A stretch of DNA of 64,000 nt from Amphiduros pacificus (GCA_949316495.1 OX439002.1:56026531-56090530), one strand, 5' to 3'. Positions 25,541 through 38,582 are shown, counted from the first letter of the stretch. The notes: generated by a model not told the origin, from the sequence alone. A program made the numbers and translations.

Positions 25541-28133
25541 GCTTACTCAAAAAGGACAAAGGGGTGTCATGGAGCTGACAGCCTATTTGGTTATGCTTCA
25601 TTCACAGTTCTAATTTCCCTCTTACACCAAAACTGTACTTTTTTTCCTTAATTTTTCTCTATGAAAAGAAAATATAATTTTTTTTACAACACTGAAGGGG
25701 TCATAACAAAATTTGGAGGTGTGTGATAATTTAAGATTTTATGGTATCTATTTGGGCAGACCATCTGTCTCTTACAGTGGGAAAATGGGCAGTGCCCACA
25801 AAAAGATTGCAACAGAGCTGAGCATCTTTACCAGACCCTGATAGCATCTAGAGAACGCTTTGTCTCCATCTGAAGGGGCCCAGCTCCAATCCAAAATTAT
25901 CAGCCACAGTAATTTCTGCACCAGAAGCTCACCAGCTTTTCAGGGACGCCATAAGACAGGACTACATATTTAGCATTGGACGGGCACTACAATCCCAGCA
26001 CCCTGATTGGCTATTCACAAATACCTCTCCTTCACTTTCCCAAACCACACAATTAGTTGAGAACAGCAACATTTCAGGGGCTTTTTTCCTTATTCGAAAC
26101 AACATACCCCATTCCTACTATCGTTGACTGATAGATGAGTGCGACAATCAATATTTCAATCAAATATAAAATTTCAAGAAGTCCTCATCAGGAGAGCTTA
26201 TTATTCAATGTCATCCATTTTTGCCACAAATTGTCACAAATTACCATTCAAACAGCCCTTCTTTAGTAAAAAGAGGCTTTATTTGTGTCAATCTTACTGG
26301 GGCCATAATCCTTGCCGTCTGTTTTGCTACAAGTCGTAAAACTGTCCCCCATGCTAGCTCAGCATCATGCTCAGCATCTGAAGGACAAGATCGATCCTAT
26401 TTGCTCCAGCAGATTATTCCTTTTTTTCCTCCACATCTTTTGTTTTTTTGGTCTAGTAGACAGCCATGGATTGGCCTTCAGACATTATATATTTTTCTCT
26501 TTTTTTTTCTCACAATTTTCTCTTAAAATGAACACATATTTTACACGTGGATAAAACCCTGGTTTCTTTTGCTTTTTATCATATCAGATTATATTATTTA
26601 GAGATTATTGGATGCTAAAAAAGAGATGGTCAAAGTAAATGACAATGACTATGTCTTGCAGTATTGAATATAACTATTCACATAACCTTGTTAGGTGGAT
26701 CTGGCCAAAGGAAGACCAATCAAGGCAAATGGTTCCTGTTGGCCATATATACATGCACAAATCATCAGTAATATTAACACTGACTATATTCACTGTGCTA
26801 GAACTAATAAAGATGATATTTTGATGGGCATATTTAAATGATATTAACAAATATATTCCAAAACAATAATGATCTGATTTCCAGGGAGTAATAACAAATG
26901 AATATGTTTGCTGAGATTGGGGTGAAATAAATGTGCATATCAAGCACTCCTAGCTTCAACTTAACTGTGACGTCATTATTAGAATATGTTTGTCACTTCT
27001 ACATGTGCTTCTGGATGTTAATGGGTATCTCTTTTTGTTAGATTAAAGAGATCTCACGATATGTGTCGTGATCATGAGTGTTTGTCCCAGGTTTAAAGCC
27101 TGTCTTGACCGAACTCAGAATCATAACATATCGTCACATTAATTTAGCCTCTTCATCTGAAACCTGAGAAAGTTTACTTGGATTTTCATGTCCATATATC
27201 TTTGTGGTAGATATTAATGTTATTCTTGTCGAAACTTTCCATAATAACAACTCATCCCAGGAAGAGGAACCTCTCAAATGCTTTATCTAAAACTGCCAGC
27301 TTAACCTCATCAATAATACATAATACCAAAAACAAAAACTTACAACCAACATGTTCTTGGCATTGGGTTTTTGCATTGCTATTGTTGGGCATAACATTTT
27401 GTAGACCTTGGTTGGCATAGAAAAATAATAATCTCTTTAAAATGCACCCATGTGGTCAATATAATCAGATGTATTGGATAATATTAAAATCCTATATATC
27501 AACATATGAAATATGCTGTAAGAGGAACCAATATTTTCTTCTACTAATAAGTGGCTTTGATGTTCAGCAAGTTTAGAAAGGACATATTTCTCAGACAAGT
27601 AGGATTTTGTTTATCTGTAGAAGAATGATTCATAGAAGAGGTCTTACTACTCAGGGTCATATGCTGTGAAAAATTGTACTTTGCAACAGGACAAAGTAAT
27701 ACATCAGATTTCACATATTTGCAGTGTTATTTTGAGATCAGCTGCACACCGACAGCCACATAACACCTGTACAAATTCTGACCTTACCTCTTGCCAATAA
27801 TAACAGCCAAACACTCTCATTGAAAAAAAAAAGAAAAACTTTTGGTAAGCATTATCAAAATCAAAACCCATATTTAAAATGGTGTGACAACATATCATTT
27901 ATGTCAAACTCCATTTTTTTAAATGTTATTTTCAGAAGACATCATTTGTAAAAATACTAAAATTCTCTGGTAAAATAATGTCATTGATATTTGACTACAC
28001 AGACAATTGTTTATTCTGTCTTTACTTCCTTAAATCAAGAATGAGCATGATCATATTAACAATCTCAACAACAATATCAAAAGTATCATGCTTTTTCTCT
28101 CTGTTGTTTGTTTTGCATTTGTAATTTCTGCAG
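25541..28133. other. Non-coding, no gene seen
   Basis: AT-rich, with T-runs around 26420-26520 and a TGACGTCA at 26968-26975. No splice-bounded exon recognised. Confidence 0.5.
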
Positions 28134-28232
28134 AGTGAATTGTTCATGCCAAATATGACAGCCCAAATATTGTTTGATGATGTGGACAATGTGAGCAAAG
28201 CCAGGAGTGTGGGCCTCTTCTGTCATGTCTGA
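28134..28232 (+). CDS. Possible terminal exon, unknown protein (weak)
   Basis: A long pyrimidine tract (TTTTTCTCTCTGTTGTTTG...) ends in TTTCTGCAG at 28133, a very good acceptor. The phase-0 frame behind it reads SELFMPNMTAQILFDDVDNV, then 12 residues, to a stop at 28230-28232; the other two frames close at once. An AATAAA at 28771 could end a ~540-nt 3' UTR. There is no recognised domain and no linked upstream exon, so this may be a chance acceptor. Do not treat it as a confirmed gene. Confidence 0.22.
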   Translation, partial: SELFMPNMTAQILFDDVDNVSKARSVGLFCHV

Positions 28233-31188
28233 TCAAGCATTTGAATTCCTCGATGTGGTTTCATCATGCACTTAGTATTGACATCCACAAATTGGTCAAT
28301 ACCCAGCTATTATCTACACAGAAAGCATGCCTTATCTCATCCCATGAATGCAATAATTTCAGTCCCTGCCACTTGTTGGCGGTCACACTACAATCAGTCT
28401 GGAATAGGGGGAAGCCATATCTGCGAAGAACAGGTGCACCCCGAGAATTGTCACCATTACATCATACTTATCCTCAACGATCATGTAATTGTTCTCAATT
28501 CTGCCGTGACCAAATATAAAAACATTCCTGCAACAACATGAAAAATACACGATATTTGCACACAGTTTGGTCGATGAATATATTGCCATAATGTTTTTGT
28601 TTTCTCTCTTTATCTCTTTATAAGATGGATTTAGTATGTACAAAGAAAAAACCTAACAATTTGTAAATCTAAAAAATCATAAAAATGTACAAGGAATTTA
28701 TCATGAACCACAAAATGATTTACTGCTTTCGTGCAGTACCATTTTATATTACTATGTTCTTGACATTTGCAATAAATAAATGTTGGTCAGTCGGCTAATA
28801 TTAACTCATGATCCAGCAATTTATCAGTGAGGCACTATGCCTACAATGTCAGACTGGCTGATGCCAAGAATGCCACTTATGTAAGTCAAGGTCCAACAGT
28901 CAGTATAAAGCATACACAGGTTATATGATGGGTGTTTGTGAAGTGACTGGCTAAATCTCATACAAGTGCTGGCCTATCGAACATTACATAGTGTGCTCTT
29001 GAAACCAACTCCTATCATACATGTAAATCATACAATTCATCTTTCTGACACAGCACATGGTAAATAAACATCAATTAAAAATAACCAGAAACAGACAAAA
29101 ATATGAAAACAAAATAAGAAAATCTCTATATTCGAATGTTTAGCATATGAGTAAATGTGAGGTGGCTTTGATGTGTGGCCACCTGATTGGTGTGTCACTG
29201 GCTGGCATTTTATCTTGTCCCAGCGCTGCTGACACTCTTCTGCTATCAGTGAGGCACTGAGCCTACTGCCGAGCATCTACAGGGGCCAATGACAGCCCAT
29301 ATGGGACTGCAGTCTTAACAGCAATCTTAGCCGGCTCCGGCAGTACTGTCTACTGGCCTGTATGGACCAGACATGTGGGACATTCTGGGACTGTTGTCAT
29401 CACAGGGCCGTCTACTTGGACAGCACAAAAGCGGTGTGTCATATTGGTGGTGCCTTCCAGGATTAGGATTTTGCATTGATAAATGTGAAAAAGATACGTT
29501 CTAGTATCTTGCATGAACTGAATATAAATGGAGCAGACACTTGAAATGTTATACATATTCTATTACTCAGAATGGAATGGATATGGGTGCTATTACTGTG
29601 GGATGCAGGGCTCATACTTAAACACATGGGACGCTCCATGAACTGATATTTTCCAGACTTCATGGGACCCTCAACTCAATAAGATCTCCAAATTTTCTGT
29701 TATGGATGACAAAACAATTGTGTTTTGGAGATATCTAATGTTTCTATCCTGCATGACATCTCAACGCTCCTATCTCAGAAACCTCTTCCTCAACAGAACC
29801 AAATAGATGTTTTCCTAGTAAGTAGAGTAAGCATGCGTGGACTGTGATGGTCTGGACATAAGACAGCAATCGGGCCTCTCTACTGCTGCACAAAGACATG
29901 CTGCACCAGCCTGTATGAAGGGGCTCCAGAGCAACCCACCACTCATAGCCAACTTGGCATGTCATGTGCAATTGCAAAGCTCTGTCGAGAGTTGTGAAAA
30001 TACACAACTCTCATGTGTACTATCGCCATCTGATCACTGTAAACATACCAAAACAGCTTTGTAACCGACTGCACTTGATTTTGACCACACAAAAAAAAAA
30101 TTATTGCATTCTGCAGAAACCGGGGTGATAAGTAGAAGTTTTGTTGAGATGCAATCATATAAATGTGCTGGAGGCAGTCATCAACCATCTCTGAACTCTC
30201 GGTGTGACCTTCTGGAATATTATGCCCTCAACTCTTGCCCGTGGCTTATGAAGCAATTAAGGAAGTAGACAATCGTTCTCAAGGGTGTATATTTTTCTTG
30301 CAAATATTAGTTACTTTATATGATTTATCATTCAAAAGAAGACCAGTTACATTACACAGCAATAGATCTTGTTTTTACTTAATCTGCTAAAAGTAGAATG
30401 AGGTCTGAATGCACATTGAAAATAGCATGCGAAAATGTAATCATTATATGCAGAGGTATCGTTAGCTTCAATAAGAGGCTTGGAACGACTATTTGCCATT
30501 GTACCAAAGGGACTGGATTATGCCACTTCATAAAGTATTCATTACTCTCAGACTGACCCTAACTTGACCAAATTCTATTTAGAGGTATATATAATTATAG
30601 GTGCAAATACCGCTGTTGATAAACAGTTCTGGGGTATAAAATATATCTTATCTATTAAATCATTCATGGTATAATGTATTTTGTGAAGTCCTTTAGTTAT
30701 ATAAATTCCTCATTCAGATCAGCCTATTGAAATGCATGGAATCTTCCTGCTATTTTTGTTCCCCTGCTTGCTGTAAGTCCAAGCCTAGATAGGAAAGATT
30801 ATTAGGGTATAGCACTGGGGGCCATTTGTGCAGACTTGCACTGTATAACTGTGCTGTATCACCAAGTGATCTGCTTCCCAACCATTCATAAATTGTGCAA
30901 CATTTTGGCTTCATAATTGATTTGGTTTTTACGGGTATTGCAATTCTCTTTTCCAACACTGTGCTATGTGTGGCAATGCATGCTTTCTTGTCTTGCACCA
31001 GCTGATCTAATTGTCTAAGGAATTGCGAGCGGAGCTCGCACAAATGACATGATTAGATTGTAACTTAATCAAGTCTCAGTTTCAAACAATTTCATGTCTT
31101 CTGGTTTAAACCTCCATTTGGCAAGAATTTATAACTAGGCAACAATAGTGAAATGCAGGACGTGGAAGATGACACTGTAATATCGATA
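28233..31188. other. Non-coding, no supported gene
   Basis: GC-balanced at 29170-29460 without a convincing exon. A 23-bp near-identical direct repeat (TATCAGTGAGGCACT.. GCCTAC) occurs at 28822 and 29244. The 97-codon minus frame at 30750-31043 is of chance length and has no recognised domain. Confidence 0.45.
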
Positions 31189-32515
31189 AAACATAGGCAT
31201 CAGAGATGCATCAACCCTCAGCCCTGGTAACTCATTGCACAACATTCGCTCCACACAATATTTGTGAACAAAACGTCACTGCACCAAGGCAAATTGATGT
31301 AGGGGTAAAAAAACCATAAAATCTACTTCCTTTGATAGCTTAGGTGTGTCAAGTATCATGAAACTGTCATCATTTACTCTAGAATTATTGATATGGGCCT
31401 GTGACCTTGAAAAGCAGGTTAAGGTCACCGTCCATCAAACTCATGTGGAGTCTTCCCAGATTCTTATGTGTGTCAATTTTCATGAAGCTGCCATCATTTG
31501 TTCTTAAGTTATCACGATGACAAGGATGATTTCACATAATTGTCCCTGTGACCTTGAAATCAGGTGAAGGTCATGTTCCATCATGAGAAGTCTGAGGTCT
31601 TCACCAGATGCTTGTGTGTGTCAAATCTCATAAAGCTGCCATCATTCATTCTTGAGTTATTGCGATTCTTGGGATTTCACATAATTGTCCCTGTGACCTT
31701 GAAAAATAGGTCAAGGTCGCCGTCCACCGAACTAGTCCGAGGTTTTCACCAGATGCTTATGCGTGTAAAGTTTCATGAAGCTGCCATCATTTGTTCTTGA
31801 GTTATCATGATGACAAGGATGATTTCACATAATTATCCCTGTGACCTTGAAAAGTAGGTGAAGGTCATGTTTCAAAGAAAAAATTCTGAGGTCTTCACCA
31901 GATACTTATGTGTGTCAAATCTAATGAAGCTACCATTATTCGTTCTTGAGTTATTGTGATTCTTGGGATTTCACATAATTGTCCCTGTGACCTTGAAAAA
32001 TAGGTCAAGGTCGCCGTCCATGGAACTCGTCAGAGGTTTTCACCAGATGCATATGTGTGTCAAGTTTCATGAAGCTGCCATCATTTGTTCTCGAGTTATC
32101 GCGATGACAAGATGATTTCACATAATTGTCCCTGTGACCTTGAAAAGTAGGTGAAGGTCATGTTTCATAGAAAAAATTCTGAGGTCTTCACCAGATACTT
32201 ATGTGTGTCAAATCTCATAAAGCTACCATTATTCGTTCTTAAGTTATTGTGATTCTTGGGATTTCACATAATTGTTCCTGTGACCTTGAAAAATAGGTCA
32301 AGGTCGCCGTCCATCGAACTCGTCCGAGGTTTTCACCAGATGCATATGTGTGTCAAGTTTCATGAAGCTGCCATCATTTGTTCTTGAGTTATCGCGATGA
32401 CAAGGATGTTCGCTACAGACATACATACATACATACATACAGACATACATACATACCCACGCCAGGAGTACTGCAATACCCTCAGCCTGATTACATCAGG
32501 GGCTGAGGGTAAAAA
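31189..32515 (+). mobile_element. Pearl/Helentron-like non-autonomous element, copy A (7 monomers)
   Basis: It shares both ends and internal plan with 42796-44835. Parts in order: 5' end AAACATAGGCATCAGAGATG with ACCCTCAGCCC at 31214-31224; seven ~146-bp monomers whose GTGACCTTGA starts at 31401, 31548, 31693, 31841, 31987, 32134 and 32280; a (CATA)n/(GACA) microsatellite at about 32412-32456; then a 3' palindrome (32478-32510) whose right arm GGCTGAGGGT is inverted relative to the 5' ACCCTCAGCC. Subterminal inverted repeats, an internal tandem array, a microsatellite and a 3' hairpin are the marks of bivalve pearl elements and Helentron-derived elements. No protein is encoded. Confidence 0.75.
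32412..32456. repeat. (CATA)n microsatellite inside element copy A
   Basis: ACATACATACATACATAC runs interrupted by single GACATAC units. It sits at the same place as the (CATA)n in copy B at 44735-44778. Confidence 0.95.
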
Positions 32516-34184
32516 CAAATGTTATTAATGAAGGGAATGAATTGATTTCTTGAGATAGGAGCCCTCCGAGAGAGAATGGGTACACCTAAGAGTGCTAGGA
32601 CAGCTGTGACGAATATTGAACAAACTTTGTCAATATACACCATACCAACATGATTACATTACCTCAATAACAAATGCCTCAAAATTGACCACAAAAAAAA
32701 ATCCATTTTAATCGAAAGATTTACTTATGATTATGATTCTGTAAATACTTTTAAGTTGAGTGATACGTGTCCTAATGAGGATTCTACCAAAGTATTACAC
32801 CACATGGTGCACAAAATAACAGATGTGATACTATATAACATGAGTATCCTTTTTGTATAGTATATCAAATAAAAAACTATTTTATTTTGTGTGTATTTTA
32901 TTTTGTGTTTGTGCAAATTCAATACCAAGCTTTATTTGCTTGGTTACGAATGAGTGGTCAGATTTTTTTCAAATCCCCCAAAAAGTAGATGGTGAATCAA
33001 ATATATTTTCTATGTTTATTTCAGAGAAACCTTTTAAAAGAGATAGACTAATATGTAAAATCAGTCTAAAATCCATCCAAATTATATATTGTTTTATAAG
33101 ACTGTCCTAAATACAAACAAATTTCAAGTAAAAATACCAAATGTTTTTTATCCAATTATATGATCATGTCTTTACATAAAGATGTCATAATTTCTTTCTG
33201 GGGAGAACAATATTTAAGTCCCCACACAAAGATAGGTACCGTTTGCATAATATAATCAGAGCTTCCATGAAAAGGAAATTGTCTGCCACATTTTTCACTT
33301 GATTTTGTAGTTATTGTGGTTAATAAAAAATGGCATGATAATCAACACATCTCTTGCTGGTATTTTATGCAAAACAATTACTTTTACATTCTGCATGGTA
33401 TCAAAACCAAATATCAGAGCAGTACTTGGTCCTGACAATCTATGAACTATGCAGTACTTGTTTTAACACAAACTTTGTAAGACTCAAAATACAAGTTTTT
33501 TATTTTTCAGAATCAGGTTCAGCATTTTAGGCCCTTTCTCAATTTTTCAAAAAACCATTGTTAGTACTTTGATATGCAACATTTAGCCAAAATCTGATAC
33601 TGGAACATCACAATTTCGGTATTACTAAATACATATCACTCAAAATTTTTGTATTCATAGTTAAAATCTATCTTTTTGCTGTCCATTTGTGACCGATTTA
33701 AGGCTCCAAATTTGTTTCTTCTAAGGATGAAAGAGACTTAAGACTGTAAAGTGACCTGAATGACTGGCTATTAGTCCATGGACTATTTATATCTTTTTAT
33801 ATTCAACTGAAATCTCCCTTTTGTTACTATGTTGATCAATCTGTGTATTATAGAATAACACAATTTAAATAGAAACACAAAACAAGTTGCACTTAAAAGT
33901 TTCCTTGACTATTTCTAAGTAATAATATCAATTTCTTTATAGTTTTAACAGTCATATGCACAAGTAATTTGCACTCTCATTATGTTGGTTCAATAATACC
34001 TTTTCTGTGGTAACAAATAAACTTTGTCAATGGTCTGAGCTAGGTCTAAAAGCTTTTCCTTTAGTATGGAAACTTTTTAAAAATCAAAACATAGATACAT
34101 AACACTATATACCTATTTCTAAACACATTTTTGAAATATATGTGAAAAAGTGAAACGAAAGCAATGTTTAATGAGTCTGCTTAC
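32516..34184. other. Non-coding, very AT-rich
   Basis: No gene seen. An acceptor-like T-run ends at 33509 but the sequence after it is low-complexity and closes quickly. Confidence 0.5.
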
Positions 34185-34275
34185 ATTGCGTGTGTTGTGA
34201 GGTAACAGCAGTGCAGTATTGTTGTACATTCTGTAGACGGGAACACAGTAATCTTCCACCTCGTCGTACCACCGT
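34185..34275 (-). CDS. Candidate internal exon, unknown protein
   Basis: On the minus strand a 91-nt open segment lies between TGTGTATTTTCAG and GTAAGCAG, both good splice sites. It codes for 30 residues: RWYDEVEDYCVPVYRMYNNT, then ALLLPHNTRN. The first base completes a split codon and the exon ends in phase 0. The composition (tyrosine- and acid-rich) and the local rise in GC look coding. The family is not recognised. It is on the same strand as the first exon at 60543-60632, but nothing in the sequence links them. A MITE-rich intron-like region lies upstream of it. Confidence 0.55.
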
Positions 34276-34308
34276 CTGAAAATACACAAACCAAAATTAC
34301 TCACATGA

Positions 34309-34420
34309 TCATAATAATAATAATAATAATACTAAAATTTCTATAGCGCTGATACCAGAGAAATCTGTTCATAGCGCTGTGGTCTGTTCATAGCGCTGTG
34401 ATCTGTTTATAGCGCTCATC
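34309..34420. repeat. (AAT)n with AGCGCT repeat block
   Basis: About seven AAT units are followed by AAATTTCTATAGCGCTGATA and three 19-bp units of TCTGTTCATAGCGCTGTG starting at 34364, 34383 and 34402. The combination (AAT)n + TATAGCGCT is the reverse of the block at 37878-38003, so both are probably tails of one short dispersed element. Confidence 0.7.
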
Positions 34421-36433
34421 TCATATTCTTCAAACAATTTCTAATGTAAAAATAAGGTGTACCTTTAATAATAAAAATGTAAATTCATTCATTAGCATCA
34501 TACGTTAAGCAATAGTTCACATTAGAACATGTATAATTATTTGCAACTCAGGTAAGAAAGAGTGTGCAGTTTACAAACTTCCTGTTATAACTACCAGGAC
34601 TGTCAGGTGCACCAAAGAGTTATTATTATGTTGTTTTTGACATAGTTACATTTGACATATGAGTCATCAGAGCTTGCCATACAGAAACAGGGAGATCTGT
34701 TCATCTAGAAACCAGCCATATTGGAGAATACCTGGCAGAATCTCACAGCTCATAAACCCTTGCCAACACAATTACCAAGCATAACTTGTAATGGTAATAT
34801 GATGATATAAAACCCTCTATTGATTTATTATTTGATGTAAATAGCTCAAAAGTGAACAGATGTGTATCTGTGGGAATTATGTATTGAGGCCTAATTTAGG
34901 GGCAAAAAAGAGAGGAGTATTTTTGTAACCAATGTCCAGTCTATCATAAATACAGAATAAATCCCACTGGAACCCCTTTATGATGAAGGTCAAGTTGACC
35001 TGTGTTTGTTGTGATAATCTGAATATCAAATGATACCCACCTCTGGAACTAGTAAACATTACAGTAGATTATGTAAAAAAAAATCATATAATGTATTTTT
35101 TAAGGTATAACAATGTATCTCACTTATGACGTAAGTCACATTTGCACTGGCCAGGAAGTAAGAATCGGACAGCTTCCTGGTGTCAGGGAGTTTATTGGCG
35201 ATAATTAAGATAAGCCATGTGTTTGGCCACATTATACACAGGCACTAAACAGCACCTACAAACAATTTGTTGGATTAAATCGAACAAACATCGGAAGGAT
35301 CATGTTGGGAACCACATCAACTGTCACACGATTTGAGGCCGTTTGAGGCAGCTGTCTGGAAACATGTAAAATAACAACAAAATCACATTTCACCTTACTA
35401 TTACGATGCAAATGCCAGCCCCAAGATAATCTTGCAATATGTCAGCGAGAAACTGACCCCCCCTCCAAAAAAATACCATCACCCGGGCGTCTTTACTGAT
35501 ATCGGCATAAATGTGACTGGGGTATAAATCAATAATGAAATCCTTCCTCATGCATTGTGCCCAACATAATACTTCCAGAAAAGATGTTACCCTGTCTATC
35601 TTCGAGTTGTTTACTCTAGAGTATACTAGTATCATGTTACTGAACTGTATCAAGCATCCCCCATGTGCCAATCCCACTCTCTGACCTCACTTACTGGACA
35701 GAAAAAATGTCTTAGCATTTTTAACATTGAAAGAATGTCCAATTGTCATAGTAATTTTGTTGACATAAATCATGAGTTAATGTAAAAAAAAGTGACCGTA
35801 CTTATTATGCACAGCTAATTTGTGTTGAAGTTGAGAAGAAAGATGAGCAGGAAACGGGAGGTATATTGTGCTGTCCAGGGAGATGAACTTGAGGTGGGTG
35901 GATATTTTGGTCTTGAACCTTTACACACACCCAGGTGAGACCTCAGCATTCTTTATAATATCTACCTGTAGTCTAACCAGTATACTTCCTGTAAGTCTAA
36001 CATCAATGTCAAAAAACTGCTATGCAGCAAACACTTTGATGAGTGACTACTGGAGTGAATATGGAGACTGTTAATAATAATAAAAATAAAGGGGACTCGA
36101 ATGGCCCTGAAAGCTCCTACCATCTGCTCATGTCAAATAGTCAGATATTCAACACAAGTCATTCACTGAAATATTGAAGTTTTCATTGATGGATGGACAG
36201 ATGCCCAGAGTCTATCCACATAACAGGACAGCCCCTGGGTGGTGTAGAATATAGGCGCACAATACGAGTTTGGTACAGAGCCAGTTGTTGCCCAGTGAAG
36301 CGGGAGGTTATGGAATGCCATTTGTCATCAAGGCCACATCATGAGCAGTGTTTCCTCCATCACATTACTATAATAAATACAGGCTAATAAAAAGTTACAA
36401 AGGACAAGGCGAATATTGATGAATGATTCTCTC
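34421..36433. other. Non-coding, no supported gene
   Basis: A 95-codon minus frame (35390-35677) is of chance length and its splice signals are poor. No repeats of note. Confidence 0.45.
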
Positions 36434-36437
36434 CTCT

Positions 36438-36442
36438 GTGTG

Positions 36443-36478
<36 letters not shown>

Positions 36479-36479
36479 G
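36438..36479. repeat. (GT)n microsatellite, interrupted
   Basis: Two GT runs separated by a single TT interruption. Confidence 0.97.
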
Positions 36480-36944
36480 TTTTTGTGCCTTATTCATGAA
36501 TCAACATTGTCCTTCAGAGCTGAAAGTCCTGATATTCTACCCTAGCGTGCTACACTTGTAATCTCAAGTCAGATTTCCATCACCAAAGGGTCAAAATATG
36601 CACCTGGTGTGATTAATAATACTGCTGCCTTTCATCAATAAACAAAAAGTGTAAAAGTGTGTAATACTTCAAGGTTGTGCATTACCAGATCATGAGTAGT
36701 GTACACACACTGTGTTATAAATTAACTTCAGTGACTTTTCGCTCGCGTTTGTTTTGCCTTTAGGGCTAGATGTTCGAGGTTTCAAGATGATTAAGCCGTA
36801 AGTCTACGGAGCCTACCCCGATTATCGGTCCATGGTGGCCATGTTTTGGCTCAATAATTCTGCTTACACCGTCAGATGTCGCTTTTTTTTGAGAAGTGTT
36901 TTGTGAGTGCGGAGTAGAGTAAGAAGATTTTGCCTTGGGATTTT

Positions 36945-37421
36945 GAAAACTTATAGTGTTCTCCAATCACCCATCGGCAAAGCCCAGATAGGTGATCTGG
37001 AGAGGTCTGAGATTTTTGCTTTTTGGTTTTAATCTCGTTTAGATGTGATTTTTTAAATACCCAACTGTTTAAGTGATAATTCATATTTTATGTATGATTA
37101 TGTCTAAAATCTCACAAAAAAGCTTGATTATTTTTTGGATAACATTAAATAAAGAAAATATAAATACTTGATAATAATCACCAGCTGCAAAAATTGAATC
37201 AAACCCATTTTAACGGCAGTTGAAACGGGTTCAATTTTGACGTTTAAACGGGTTTACCACAGTTTTTATAGCTGGCGATTTTTTACTTCACTAGAGCTCA
37301 ATCAACTCCACCAAACTTTTCTTTGGTTGGAGTTGGTAGAGATCATGGACGTTCGACAAACCCCTCCAGATCACCTATCTGGGCTTTGCCGATGGGTGAT
37401 TGGAGAACACTAGAAAACTTA
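36945..37421. mobile_element. MITE with ~50-bp TIRs and 9-bp target duplication (Mutator-like type)
   Basis: TAGTGTTCTCCAATCACCCA onward at 36954-37006 is inverted at 37360-37412: the outer 49 bp are identical, then one mismatch within the next four. Immediately outside both arms stands GAAAACTTA (36945-36953 and 37413-37421), a perfect 9-bp target-site duplication. The 459-bp element has no open frame of note; its AT-rich interior holds an inner inverted pair (AAAATTGAA.CAAACCC and GGGTTCAATTTT). Long TIRs with 9-bp duplications are typical of Mutator-like (MULE) elements, so it is probably a non-autonomous MULE. The near-perfect arms and intact duplication suggest recent insertion. Confidence 0.88.
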
Positions 37422-37874
37422 CGCGAGCTTGATTTTTTAAAATCAACACTTGTTTGTGCTTTCTTTAGAAAAATATTTAAGAAAAAAAATTAATGTGAAA
37501 AAAAATATATAATAAAAAAAACAACAAAAAACAATATGCATGAAAAAAAATAAAAACAACAATATGCATGATTAGATAATTTTGTCCAACTGAACCATAA
37601 ATATCAGAATGTAGCCATAAAGTACTTCCTGTTATCTGTTATCTGTGTTAGAATTGCATCTGATAACTCTGTACCTCTCTATGCCACATGTTACACCACT
37701 AATAGGCACATCGTGTTCCATAAGTCTGTCACCTGTGCTAAAATCCATATGCAATAAAATAAAGTGAGGGCTGTTGGTAATTACTTTCTTTGCAAATAGC
37801 ATTTATTTATTGCATGGACTGTGAGTCATAATAACTGAAAGTGTCTGAGAAATCTACAGGTATGAGTCCAAGTT
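37422..37874. other. Non-coding, A-rich
   Basis: Low-complexity A-runs at 37480-37560 with a short duplication (CAATATGCATGA). Nothing else seen. Confidence 0.5.
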
Positions 37875-37877
37875 ACG

Positions 37878-37922
37878 ATGTGGAGTAATTTTAGCGCTTT
37901 AAGCGCTTTGAGCAGACCTATT

Positions 37923-38003
<81 letters not shown>
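37878..38003 (-). repeat. AGCGCT element tail with (ATT)n microsatellite
   Basis: TTTTAGCGCTTTAAGCGCTTTGAGCAGACC runs into about 28 ATT units with one T-rich interruption; 'gcgcttt...' plus (ATT)n is a common short interspersed arrangement in marine invertebrates. Compare 34309-34420 in the opposite orientation. Confidence 0.75.
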
Positions 38004-38006
<3 letters not shown>

Positions 38007-38582
38007 TGCCCTTCAGTGAGGAATAATGAAACAGATATTGTTAACATGATATAACCAAAAATCCTGATTACAAATACTAAAAGAAGGGGAAATCATCCAG
38101 CAATACTCAAAGTATTGTTCATGAATGTGTCTGCAGATGCATTCTGCATCCATATTAATAACATGGCAAATATGTAGATGCTCCCGCCAGTTGCATGTCA
38201 AAATGGTGAGATATAGTCAAATGTTAAAGATATTGTCCACATTTCAAAGAATATGTCAACATTTTTGTTGAGAGTATTAAATCTACACCTTGTGGAGACA
38301 CATGTCAAATTTGAACATGAAATGAAATAGGTTTATAACATATCACAAAATATTTTTCCTGACAGACAAATGCACATGTGCACACATGCAGTGCTCAAAT
38401 CCATAGTCTATGTGTCCTCAGGCTGTGGGAGCTTATAAAATGAAACCTTGAATAAAATTTCTTTGTTCAGGATCTTTCCTTTCTTTTAGGCAAGATTAAT
38501 TATTTAATAATGCCTTCACAATGAACACAACTTTTCTTCCTCAACCAGTTACAATTCATTATACGATCTTGTTCAGTAAGCG
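38004..38582. other. Non-coding, no gene seen
   Basis: AT-rich with no recognisable feature. Confidence 0.5.

Noticed and set aside
36787-36798. Plus-strand start exon CAAGATGATTAAGCC|GTAAGT
   Set aside because: Only three codons; its phase does not fit the next plus-strand candidate exon at 39002.
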